A stretch of 8,410 nucleotides of DNA from Rhodobacterales bacterium UBA3077. GTDB lineage: Bacteria; Pseudomonadota; Alphaproteobacteria; Rhodobacterales; Rhodobacteraceae. The stretch is from assembly GCA_002366685.1 (NCBI GenBank), contig DFBP01000202.1:1-8410 (forward strand), in the 5' to 3' direction. Shown in pieces: positions 1 to 6,224 of this stretch (its first letter is position 1; every line of letters starts with the position of its first letter). The notes below the pieces were generated by a model. The model was not told the DNA's origin and ran no database searches. It saw only the letters and a list, made by a program, of their open reading frames with translations. The translations under genes were made by a program, and so were the position numbers.

Positions 1-867
1 CAACTCAAAACCGTCTATCAATTCCTGCAATTTCTGGCGGATTTCAACAGGCTGGGATGAGCCGAGTCGCGCCATCAAGGCGTTGATCGCCATGGGTTCG
101 ATCCCCTCTGCGCGCAAATCGCGCAGTGCCAAAACGCCAAGGCGCTTGGAAAGGGCTTCTCCGTCTGGCCCTGTTAGCAAGGAGTGATGCGCGAATTTGG
201 GCACGTCACAGCCCATAGCTTCAATTATCTGGATTTGGGTCGCGGTGTTGGTCACATGATCAAGGCCGCGCACGACATCGGTAATTCCCATATCGGTATC
301 ATCCGTCACGGATGCAAGCGTGTAAAGCACCTGCCCATCGGCACGAATGAGAACCGGGTCGGAGAGGCTCGCCGCATCAATTGACTGCGCACCCAAAATT
401 CCGTCCTGCCACTCAATCCGTTTGTGATCGAGCTTGAAGCGCCAATACCCGCCGCGCTCGGCGCGGAGAGTGTCTTTTTCGGCCTCGGAAAGCGAGAGTG
501 CCGACCGGTCATAGACCGGAGGTTTCCCCATATTGAGCTGCTTTTTCCGCTTCAGGTCCAGCTCAGTTGGCGTTTCAAAGCATTCGTAAAGGCGGCCTGA
601 TGCACGCAATTGAGCCGCCACTTCACCGTAACGCGCCAAACGAGAAGATTGCGTTTCAATTCTATCCCAATCAAGCCCGAGCCAACGAAGGTCTTCCTTA
701 ATGCCTTCGGCAAATTCAGGTTTTGAACGCACCGGATCGGTGTCATCAAGGCGCAATACGAATGTGCCGCCAGATTTTTTGGCAATAAAATAGTTGAATA
801 GAGCCGCCCTAAGGTTGCCAATATGCAGGTATCCGGTAGGAGATGGTGCAAAACGCGTGATGGTCAT
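1..867 (-). CDS. gltX: Glutamyl-tRNA synthetase, N-terminal part (runs off left edge)
   Basis: This class I aminoacyl-tRNA synthetase attaches glutamate to tRNA in the cytoplasm. In bacteria with GatCAB it often also charges tRNA-Gln, which is then amidated. The visible 289 residues start FAPSPTGYLHIGN, carrying the HIGH-type ATP motif at about residues 15-18. They continue through LRLDDTD (38-44) and end past an EALSKR motif (237-242), the KMSKS-loop equivalent with Ala in place of the first Lys. The usual zinc-binding cysteines are absent: only C96 occurs in the segment YECFETPTELD to YDRSAL. The ATG at 867-865 follows AGGGA (879-875) with 7-nt spacing. Family members of this type are about 440 residues, so roughly 150 C-terminal residues, including the anticodon-binding domain, lie outside the window. 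It is downstream of nadE on the same strand with a 114-bp gap. Family identity is secure. Which of the two gltX paralogs common in this group it represents is inferred. Confidence 0.95.
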   Translation of the reverse strand, partial: MTITRFAPSPTGYLHIGNLRAALFNYFIAKKSGGTFVLRLDDTDPVRSKPEFAEGIKEDLRWLGLDWDRIETQSSRLARYGEVAAQLRASGRLYECFETPTELDLKRKKQLNMGKPPVYDRSALSLSEAEKDTLRAERGGYWRFKLDHKRIEWQDGILGAQSIDAASLSDPVLIRADGQVLYTLASVTDDTDMGITDVVRGLDHVTNTATQIQIIEAMGCDVPKFAHHSLLTGPDGEALSKRLGVLALRDLRAEGIEPMAINALMARLGSSQPVEIRQKLQELIDGFEL

Positions 868-905
868 TGAATGGTCCCTGCTGAAATTGGTTGAGGCTCT
901 CATAG

Positions 906-931
906 TGCCTTTACGGCGCGGGATAAAGGCA
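906..931. promoter_or_regulatory. Inverted repeat (8-bp stem) between nadE and gltX
   Basis: TGCCTTTA at 906-913 is a perfect inverted repeat of TAAAGGCA at 924-931, separated by a 10-nt GC-rich loop. It lies in the 114-bp gap after the nadE stop and about 40 bp before the gltX start on the minus strand. No T-tract follows on either strand, so it is not a convincing intrinsic terminator. It could be an operator, an RNA hairpin in a nadE-gltX transcript or a processing site. I see no convincing sigma-70 promoter in this gap. Confidence 0.4.
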
Positions 932-981
932 AATATTGATACCCGACGGCCCAAGAATAGTCGCGCAAACCCCTCGTTTAC

Positions 982-2640
982 CTAGCTCGGGTCCCGCCAC
1001 CTGTTCACAATCGGATAACGCCGGTCCAGCCAGAACGCCTTAAGCGTAAGCCGCGCCCCGGGCGCAGACTGGAAGCGCTTATATTCGCTCATATATATCA
1101 GGTTCTCTACGCGCTTAACCAGCGCATGATCAAACCCCTTATCTACCAGCTCCGAAACCGATTGATCATGGTCGATCAGCGCTTCGAGAATGGCATCCAA
1201 CACATCATATGGCGGTAACGAATCCTCATCTTTCTGGTCTTCTCTCAGCTCGGCTGAAGGCGGCTTGTCGATGACCCGCGGCGGAATAACTTCGCCGACC
1301 GGCCCTTTCATCCAGTCAAAATGGTTTTCATTCCGCCAGCGGCAAGTCTCGAAAACCCTTGTTTTATACAAGTCTTTTATAGGGTTATAGCCGCCCGCCA
1401 TATCGCCATAAATCGTGGCATACCCGACCGCCACCTCAGATTTGTTCCCCGTGGTCAACAACATCTCGCCAAACTTGTTGCTCATCGCCATCAATAATAA
1501 CCCACGCAAGCGCGACTGAATATTTTCTTCGGTGACATCGGTTTGGTACGCTTCAAAAAGCGGTGCCAAAGTCTCGGTAATCGCCGCCCTGCCCGCTGCA
1601 ATTGGCACGGTATCAAGTTGGCAACCAAGCGCATGGGCCACGCCAGCGGCGTCAGCAAGTGAATCCTCGCTTGTATACTCGGATGGAAGCATAACGCAGC
1701 GCACGTTCTGCGGCCCAAGAGCATCAGCTGCGATGGTGGCCACAATCGCTGAATCGATTCCCCCCGACAAGCCAAGCAATACCTTGGAAAACCCCGTTTT
1801 TCCCATGTAATCCCGCAAAGAATCGACCATACAGCGATAATCCTGCTCCCATGCATCTCCATGGATTTCACGCTCGCCTTGAATTGCCCGCCAACCTCCG
1901 CCGTTGTTTTCAAAATCAACATGCGTAACAGATTCATCAAAGACCGGCATCTGAACAGCGAGTTCAGCCCCCGGGTTGAGCACAAAAGTTGCGCCGTCAA
2001 ACACTTGGTCGTCCTGTCCGCCAACCATATTGAGATAAACCAGTGGCATCCCAGTTTCGACCACACGGGAGACCATCAACCCCATGCGCAACTCGTGTTT
2101 GTCCCGCCGATAGGGGGAGCCGTTAGGGATCAACAACAGTTCAGCGCCGGTTTCCGCCATGGTTTCAGCCACGTCCACATGCCAGGCATCTTCGCAAACC
2201 GGGCAGCCTATCCGCATCCCGTTGAGTTCAAACGGTCCGGAAATCGGCGCGCTTTCAAACAAGCGATGCTCGTCAAAAACGTCTTCATTCGGAAGGTGGT
2301 GCTTGCGGGCGATGACACGCACCGCGCCATTTTGGAGCAGAAAATAGGCGTTATAGAGCTTACCATTTTCGAGCAATGGCGCTCCGATCGTCAAAGCCGG
2401 GCCATCGGCACATTTCTCCGCCAAAGTCAAAAGCGCCCGTTCGCTTTCGGCTTGAAAGGCGGGTTTGAGCACCAGATCTTGCGTTTGGTACCCGGTCAGA
2501 AACATTTCAGGAAAAGCCAAAAGATCGGCCCCGGCGGCGGTTGCCTGCTTGTGGGCATCCAGGGCTTTTTTGATATTTCCGTCAAAGTCGCCCACGGTCG
2601 GGTTAAGTTGCGCCAGTGTCAGGCGGAAATTTTGCGGCAT
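982..2640 (-). CDS. nadE: Glutamine-dependent NAD+ synthetase
   Basis: It catalyses the last step of NAD synthesis: deamido-NAD (nicotinic acid adenine dinucleotide) plus ATP plus glutamine gives NAD+. The 552 residues match the usual two-domain form. An N-terminal nitrilase-type glutaminase (about 1-265) shows the expected Glu-Lys-Cys triad: E45 in FPEMF, K113 in RKHHLPN and C149 in CPVCED. A C-terminal ATP pyrophosphatase synthetase domain (about 266-552) has the P-loop LGLSGGIDSA (SGGIDS at 292-297) and the LTTGNKSE motif (395-402). The ATG at 2640-2638 is preceded by AGGGG (2650-2646) at 5-nt spacing. The gene is divergent from the MORN gene and lies upstream of gltX on the same strand. 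No frameshift or missing key residue is seen. The glutaminase domain means it can use glutamine rather than free ammonia. Confidence 0.97.
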   Translation of the reverse strand: MPQNFRLTLAQLNPTVGDFDGNIKKALDAHKQATAAGADLLAFPEMFLTGYQTQDLVLKPAFQAESERALLTLAEKCADGPALTIGAPLLENGKLYNAYFLLQNGAVRVIARKHHLPNEDVFDEHRLFESAPISGPFELNGMRIGCPVCEDAWHVDVAETMAETGAELLLIPNGSPYRRDKHELRMGLMVSRVVETGMPLVYLNMVGGQDDQVFDGATFVLNPGAELAVQMPVFDESVTHVDFENNGGGWRAIQGEREIHGDAWEQDYRCMVDSLRDYMGKTGFSKVLLGLSGGIDSAIVATIAADALGPQNVRCVMLPSEYTSEDSLADAAGVAHALGCQLDTVPIAAGRAAITETLAPLFEAYQTDVTEENIQSRLRGLLLMAMSNKFGEMLLTTGNKSEVAVGYATIYGDMAGGYNPIKDLYKTRVFETCRWRNENHFDWMKGPVGEVIPPRVIDKPPSAELREDQKDEDSLPPYDVLDAILEALIDHDQSVSELVDKGFDHALVKRVENLIYMSEYKRFQSAPGARLTLKAFWLDRRYPIVNRWRDPS

Positions 2641-2739
2641 TTGAACCCCTGATAAAACTTATTCACCCAGAAATACACAGGCTTTACAAGCAAACACAAG
2701 CCTTGCCGGCACCATCTCGCGGATTGCGATAAAAAACCG

Positions 2740-2768
2740 TTGCCCATTCGGGCGTTAGCACCTAATAT
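2740..2768 (+). promoter_or_regulatory. Candidate sigma-70 promoter for the MORN-repeat gene
   Basis: TTGCCC (2740-2745) and TAATAT (2763-2768) are separated by 17 nt, an optimal sigma-70 spacing. The likely transcription start is near 2775, giving a 5' UTR of about 50 nt before the ATG at 2825. It sits in the 184-bp divergent gap between nadE and the MORN gene. That gap also holds a 6-bp inverted repeat, AGGCTT (2679-2684) and AAGCCT (2698-2703), nearer to nadE. I could not pick out a confident nadE promoter. Confidence 0.45.
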
Positions 2769-2824
2769 TTCTCAATTGTTGCAAAGCCCTCTCTTGAGGA
2801 ACCTTGTCGAATTGTTGGAGAATT

Positions 2825-4267
2825 ATGTTGAAACATCGCCATTTGATCAGTGCCGCCGCTATCAGTGCCGCTTCTGCTTGTTTTACAACGGTTGTTACGC
2901 CTGCTTTCGCGCAGGAAACAAATGTAGAGACAAAACAATATGATACGGGCGGAATTTATGAAGGCGAATTCCTGAACGGGAAGCAACACGGGCGCGGTAC
3001 CTACCGGCTGCCAAACGGATACGAGTATTCCGGCCAATGGATCGAAGGGCGGATAGAAGGGGACGGCGTGGCACGCTTTCCGAACGGGTCCGTTTATGAA
3101 GGTGAATTCATCAACGGCCGCCCCGAGGGGGAAGGCAAAATTACCTTCTCGGATGGCGGCACCTATGAAGGCTCATGGCTTGACGGTAAGATTTCCGGTT
3201 CTGGCACGGCGACCTATGCAAATGGCGTGGTTTTCAGCGGCGAATTCTTGAATGCAGTGCATCATGGCACGGGAACCATGACCAGCCCGAACGGGTATAT
3301 CTATGAAGGTACGTGGGATAACGGCGTCAAACATGGTCGCGGAAAAATCACCTACCCCGACGGTGCAGTTTATGATGGCGACATCGTCCGCGGCGTTCGT
3401 GAAGGTGGCGGCTCGCTTACTTTGCCAGATGGAGTCACCTATGTGGGCCAGTGGCAAAACGGACAGATCAACGGCAATGGCGTTCTAACGCAAGCCAACG
3501 GCGACACCTATGATGGCGTCATGGTTAACGGCCAGCGTGACGGTCAGGGGATTGCTTCTTATGCCAATGGTGACCGGTATGAGGGCGGCTTCTCCGGAGA
3601 TCAGCGCAATGGTGTCGGCACATTTACAGGGTCGGACGGATATATTTATACGGGGGTCTGGGTTGATGGCCGTATCGAAGGCGACGGAAAGGTCACCTAC
3701 CCCGATGGCTCGGTTTATGAAGGTAGCTTCCTCAACGATGTTGCACACGGCCAAGGTAAAATTGTTTACGCTGACGGCTCCTCTTACGAAGGTGCGTGGG
3801 TGAATGGCGTTATTGAAGGCGGCGGGGTTGCCCGTTACGAAAACGGTTTGGTTTACGAAGGTGAATTCCGGAACGCCAAGAATCATGGCACCGGCACAAT
3901 GACCTATCAAGACGGGTATCAGTATACCGGCCAATGGCAAGATGGCTTGCGTGATGGCCAAGGGGTTGCGACCTATTCCGATGGCACAATCTACACCGGA
4001 GCCTTTACCTCCGGTCAGCGTGAAGGGGCAGGCACAATTACAATGCCTGACGGTTTTGAATACACCGGCAACTGGTCAGGCGGCGAGATCGATGGCGAAG
4101 GCGCTGCCAAATATCCAAATGGTGATATCTATGAGGGCTTCTTTGCCAAAGGTCAGCGGCAGGGTCGCGGTGTCATGCGCTATGCTTCGGGTGAAGAATA
4201 TGATGGCTTCTGGGCGAATGGGAACCCGGCAACCGAAGAAGAAGCAAACGCCGCTGCAGGCAACTAG
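2825..4267 (+). CDS. Exported MORN-repeat protein (18.5 repeats)
   Basis: This is a 480-residue protein of unknown function. Residues 1-29 form a Sec signal peptide: basic MLKHRH, a hydrophobic Ala-rich core and a TPAFA cleavage site before QE. The mature protein is therefore expected in the periplasm or outside the cell. From residue 45 it is almost purely MORN repeats (23 residues, pattern YxGxF/WxxGxxxGxGxxxxxDG): 18 full units plus a half unit (first Tyr codon at 2957), then a short acidic/Ala tail. The units form two nine-unit blocks. The ATG is chosen because GGAG (2817-2820) precedes it by 4 nt and it gives a clean signal peptide. An in-frame TTG at 2804 with GAGGA before it would add seven residues and is the alternative. 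Labels such as 'phosphatidylinositol phosphate kinase' for such proteins come only from MORN similarity; no kinase domain is present. The gene is apparently monocistronic, with its own promoter and terminator. Confidence 0.93.
   Translation: MLKHRHLISAAAISAASACFTTVVTPAFAQETNVETKQYDTGGIYEGEFLNGKQHGRGTYRLPNGYEYSGQWIEGRIEGDGVARFPNGSVYEGEFINGRPEGEGKITFSDGGTYEGSWLDGKISGSGTATYANGVVFSGEFLNAVHHGTGTMTSPNGYIYEGTWDNGVKHGRGKITYPDGAVYDGDIVRGVREGGGSLTLPDGVTYVGQWQNGQINGNGVLTQANGDTYDGVMVNGQRDGQGIASYANGDRYEGGFSGDQRNGVGTFTGSDGYIYTGVWVDGRIEGDGKVTYPDGSVYEGSFLNDVAHGQGKIVYADGSSYEGAWVNGVIEGGGVARYENGLVYEGEFRNAKNHGTGTMTYQDGYQYTGQWQDGLRDGQGVATYSDGTIYTGAFTSGQREGAGTITMPDGFEYTGNWSGGEIDGEGAAKYPNGDIYEGFFAKGQRQGRGVMRYASGEEYDGFWANGNPATEEEANAAAGN
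2957..4225 (+). repeat. Tandem 69-bp MORN-coding repeats with a 621-bp superrepeat
   Basis: Units of 69 bp (23 codons) begin at 2957 and continue without indels to the half unit starting at 4199. Units 1-9 (2957-3577) pair with units 10-18 (3578-4198) at a nine-unit offset. Diagnostic features include GRIEGDG in units 2 and 11, the NA dipeptide plus HGTGTMT in units 5 and 14, REGxG with L/M before PDG in units 7 and 16, and Ile at position 10 in units 2, 4, 8 versus 11, 13, 17. By hand count about 102 of 207 residues are identical between blocks. The nucleotide copies are well diverged, so the duplication is old. Confidence 0.85.
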
Positions 4268-4286
4268 AAAACTCAACCAAGTGTAT

Positions 4287-4315
4287 GGGGAAACCACCGG
4301 TGCGTGGTTTTTCCC
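4287..4315 (+). other. Hairpin downstream of the MORN gene
   Basis: AAACCAC (4291-4297) pairs with GTGGTTT (4304-4310) around a 6-nt loop. GGG (4288-4290) can further pair with CCC (4313-4315) across a two-T bulge. Five Ts end the 3' side. It starts about 20 nt after the MORN stop codon and immediately precedes the stronger terminator, so it may be a tandem terminator or a 3'-end stabilising hairpin. Confidence 0.45.
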
Positions 4316-4316
4316 G

Positions 4317-4342
4317 AAAAATCTGCTTCTGACGGATTTTTT
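4317..4342 (+). terminator. Rho-independent terminator after the MORN gene
   Basis: AAAAATCTG (4317-4325) pairs with CGGATTTTT (4333-4341) as a 9-bp stem with one G-U pair, a 7-nt loop and a six-T run at 4337-4342. This is a classic A-tract/stem/U-tract terminator. It ends the MORN transcription unit 50-75 nt after its stop codon and separates it from leuA. Its T-run overlaps the candidate -35 element of the leuA leader promoter. Confidence 0.75.
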
Positions 4343-4372
4343 GCTTTAACTCGGCGTGAGCCTGATTATAGT
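4341..4372 (+). promoter_or_regulatory. Candidate promoter of the leuA leader transcript
   Basis: TTGCTT (4341-4346) lies 17 nt upstream of GATTAT (4364-4369); the overlapping TATAGT (4367-4372) is an alternative -10 with a longer spacer. Either places the transcription start at about 4375-4380, at or within a few nucleotides of the leader-peptide ATG (4380). The hexamers are only moderate matches, so the exact start is inferred. Confidence 0.4.
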
Positions 4373-4379
4373 AGCGCGC

Positions 4380-4460
4380 ATGTGTAACACATTACCACAT
4401 AACCCGATTCCGGTTGGCGGCAACGTCATTGCTGAAATCCTACTCCTTAGCCGCCTCTGA
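4380..4460 (+). CDS. Leucine leader peptide upstream of leuA
   Basis: A 26-codon reading frame starts at ATG 4380 and stops at TGA 4458-4460. It begins MCNTLPHNP and ends EILLLSRL, with three consecutive leucine codons (CTA CTC CTT, 4440-4448) preceded by Ile and a further Leu codon (CTC) just before the stop. A short leucine-rich frame immediately upstream of a leucine biosynthesis gene is the hallmark of an attenuator leader peptide. There is no Shine-Dalgarno sequence before the ATG, and the likely transcription start falls at or next to it, so it may be translated as a leaderless message; I recall the trpL leader of Sinorhizobium meliloti doing this. The stop codon lies inside the 5' arm of the following hairpin. 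Function is inferred from position and codon content; the peptide itself probably has no role beyond sensing charged tRNA-Leu. Confidence 0.65.
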   Translation: MCNTLPHNPIPVGGNVIAEILLLSRL

Positions 4461-4529
4461 GCGTGCCGAGGATTTGGTGCGTGCGCTCAGAGGAGCTCTA
4501 AATCGCACCGAACTTCTCAAAGCTAAGGA
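4444..4529 (+). promoter_or_regulatory. Putative translational attenuator of leuA
   Basis: Three stems can be read directly. P1 is a perfect 10-bp hairpin, 4454-4463 with 4484-4493. P2 is a 9-bp stem with one G-U, 4473-4481 with 4504-4512; its 5' arm lies in the P1 loop, so the two compete. P3 is a perfect 8-bp pairing of TCCTTAGC (4444-4451) with GCTAAGGA (4522-4529), the latter containing the leuA Shine-Dalgarno AAGGA. The 5' arm of P3 overlaps the second and third leader Leu codons. P1 nests within P3. Inferred logic: a ribosome stalled at Leu codons masks the anti-SD and the 5' arm of P1, allowing P2 and leaving the SD open; after normal termination, P1 and P3 form and block leuA translation. 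No U-run follows any stem, which argues against a transcription terminator. Confidence 0.55.
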
Positions 4530-4538
4530 CCAAAACAG

Positions 4539-6083
4539 ATGACTGACATGACCAATGATAAATCCCGTGTGTTAATTTTTGACACAACCCTGCGCGATGG
4601 CGAGCAAAGCCCTGGCGCAACAATGACCCATAACGAAAAACTCGAAATTGCAGAGATGCTCGAAACCATGGGCGTTGATATTATCGAAGCCGGGTTTCCA
4701 ATTGCGTCTGAAGGTGATTTCGCTGCGGTAAGTGAAATCGCCAAACGCTCAGACCGTTCGGTGATTTGCGGGCTTGCCCGCGCCCAACCGGGAGATATCG
4801 AACGCGCGTGGGAGGCCGTGAAACACGCCAACCTGCCCCGCATTCATACTTTCATAGGCACATCTCCATCGCACCGCGCCATTACCGGCATGAATATGGA
4901 AGAGATGGCGAATTCCATTCATGAAACCGTCAGCTTGGCCCGAAACCTGTGTGACAATGTCCAGTGGTCTCCTATGGATGCAACCCGCACCGAAAACGAC
5001 TACCTGTGCCGCGTGGTGGAAATTGCCATCAAGGCAGGCGCTACCACAATCAATATTCCAGACACCGTTGGCTACACAGCGCCAAGGGAAAGTGGTGATA
5101 TTATCCGCATGTTGCTTGAAAGGGTTCCGGGCGCAGATGACATTATCTTCGCGACCCACTGCCACAATGACCTCGGCATGGCGACGGCCAACTCTTTAGC
5201 CGCGGTTGATGCTGGTGCGCGACAAATTGAATGCACAATCAATGGCTTGGGGGAGCGCGCTGGCAACACGGCTTTGGAAGAAGTTGTCATGGCAATCAAG
5301 GTGCGAAACGACATTATGCCGTATCATACCGAGATCGACACCGCCAAAATTATGGCCATCAGCCGCCGTGTGGCGACTGTTTCCGGTTTTCCGGTTCAGT
5401 ATAACAAGGCCATTGTGGGTAAAAATGCTTTTGCCCATGAAAGTGGTATCCATCAGGATGGTATGCTGAAAAACGCCGAAACCTTCGAGATAATGCGGCC
5501 GGAAGATATCGGGCTGAGCGAAACATCTTTGGTGATGGGCAAGCACTCGGGCCGCGCGGCTTTGCGCTCCAAACTGGAGAACCTCGGGTTTACCTTGGGG
5601 GATAACCAGCTCAAGGACGTGTTCGTGCGCTTCAAAGAACTGGCCGACCGCAAAAAAGAAGTGTTCGACGACGACTTGGTTGCGCTGATGAACACCTCGG
5701 CCGCCAGCCCTGTAGAAGGCGCGCTCAATTTGGAAAGCTTGCGCGTAGTGTGTGGGACAGAGGGCCCGCAAACGGCTGAAATGAGCCTGAGTGTTGGCGG
5801 CTCGACGAAATCCGTGACCGCCACCGGCGATGGCCCTGTTGACGCAACTTTCAATGCGATCAAAGAAGTGTTTCCGCATACGGCGCGTTTGCAGCTCTAT
5901 CAGGTTCATGCGGTGACCGAGGGCACGGATGCGCAGGCGACCGTGAGTGTTCGTATGGAAGAAGACGGAAAAATTGTAACCGGGCAAAGCGCGGATACGG
6001 ATACAGTTGTGGCGTCTGCAAAAGCTTATATCAACGCCCTGAACAATCTCGTCGTTCGCCGTGAAAAAACGGCACCCGCCTAA
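4539..6083 (+). CDS. leuA: 2-isopropylmalate synthase
   Basis: It catalyses the first committed step of leucine biosynthesis: acetyl-CoA plus 2-oxoisovalerate (3-methyl-2-oxobutanoate) gives 2-isopropylmalate. The 514 residues match the LeuA form of about 515 residues. The TIM-barrel catalytic domain (about 10-275) has DTTLRDGEQSPG (15-26, with catalytic Arg19 and metal ligand Asp20), the HCHND metal motif (H207, H209) and GLGERAGN (236-243, with N243). A linker with GKHSGR (334-339) follows, then the C-terminal LeuA allosteric domain (about 390-500) that in this family binds leucine for feedback inhibition. The ATG at 4539 follows AAGGA (4525-4529) at 9-nt spacing; a second in-frame ATG at 4548 is less well placed. 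The gene has a leucine attenuator-like leader upstream and a terminator-like region downstream, so it is probably transcribed alone. Homocitrate or citramalate synthase is less likely given the full motif set and the leucine-rich leader. Confidence 0.96.
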   Translation: MTDMTNDKSRVLIFDTTLRDGEQSPGATMTHNEKLEIAEMLETMGVDIIEAGFPIASEGDFAAVSEIAKRSDRSVICGLARAQPGDIERAWEAVKHANLPRIHTFIGTSPSHRAITGMNMEEMANSIHETVSLARNLCDNVQWSPMDATRTENDYLCRVVEIAIKAGATTINIPDTVGYTAPRESGDIIRMLLERVPGADDIIFATHCHNDLGMATANSLAAVDAGARQIECTINGLGERAGNTALEEVVMAIKVRNDIMPYHTEIDTAKIMAISRRVATVSGFPVQYNKAIVGKNAFAHESGIHQDGMLKNAETFEIMRPEDIGLSETSLVMGKHSGRAALRSKLENLGFTLGDNQLKDVFVRFKELADRKKEVFDDDLVALMNTSAASPVEGALNLESLRVVCGTEGPQTAEMSLSVGGSTKSVTATGDGPVDATFNAIKEVFPHTARLQLYQVHAVTEGTDAQATVSVRMEEDGKIVTGQSADTDTVVASAKAYINALNNLVVRREKTAPA

Positions 6084-6089
6084 ACGTTG

Positions 6090-6147
6090 CTCGGGGGCGC
6101 TCGCGCCCCCCTTGCCCGTTGGGCAATTCCCCCCGAGGATATTTTTT
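6090..6147 (+). terminator. Terminator-like compound hairpin after leuA
   Basis: Seven bases after the leuA stop, GGGGGCG (6093-6099) can pair with CGCCCCC (6104-6110) around CTCG. TTGCCC (6112-6117) pairs with GGGCAA (6121-6126) around GTT. Alternatively CTCGGGGG (6090-6097) pairs with CCCCCGAG (6130-6137), enclosing the second hairpin and excluding the first. A six-T run (6142-6147) follows the outer stem. This makes it a plausible leuA terminator separating it from mreB, though the T-run is 4 nt beyond the stem. Confidence 0.55.
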
Positions 6148-6224
6148 ACAATTTGGATGGTTGGCAGGTTCTTGCCGGCATCATACAAATTGCATAGAAA
6201 TGTCACGGCACTGGCAAAGCGGGC

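Noticed and set aside
1861..2652. 263-codon plus-strand frame opposite nadE
   Set aside because: Antisense shadow of the glutaminase domain of nadE; no recognisable domain, and it extends past the nadE start without its own gene context.
2873..2887. Possible lipoprotein signal (Cys19 in the MORN signal peptide)
   Set aside because: The residues before Cys (A-S-A) are a poor lipobox and a clear signal peptidase I site (AFA before QE) follows about ten residues later.
4454..4493. leuA leader hairpin as a rho-independent transcription terminator
   Set aside because: The stem is perfect, but no U-run follows; the downstream sequence is mixed up to the leuA start.
2702..6180. Ten-base match CTTGCCGGCA in two intergenic regions (2702-2711 and 6171-6180)
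   Set aside because: A shared 10-mer is expected by chance in a window of this size, and the flanking sequence aligns only loosely.
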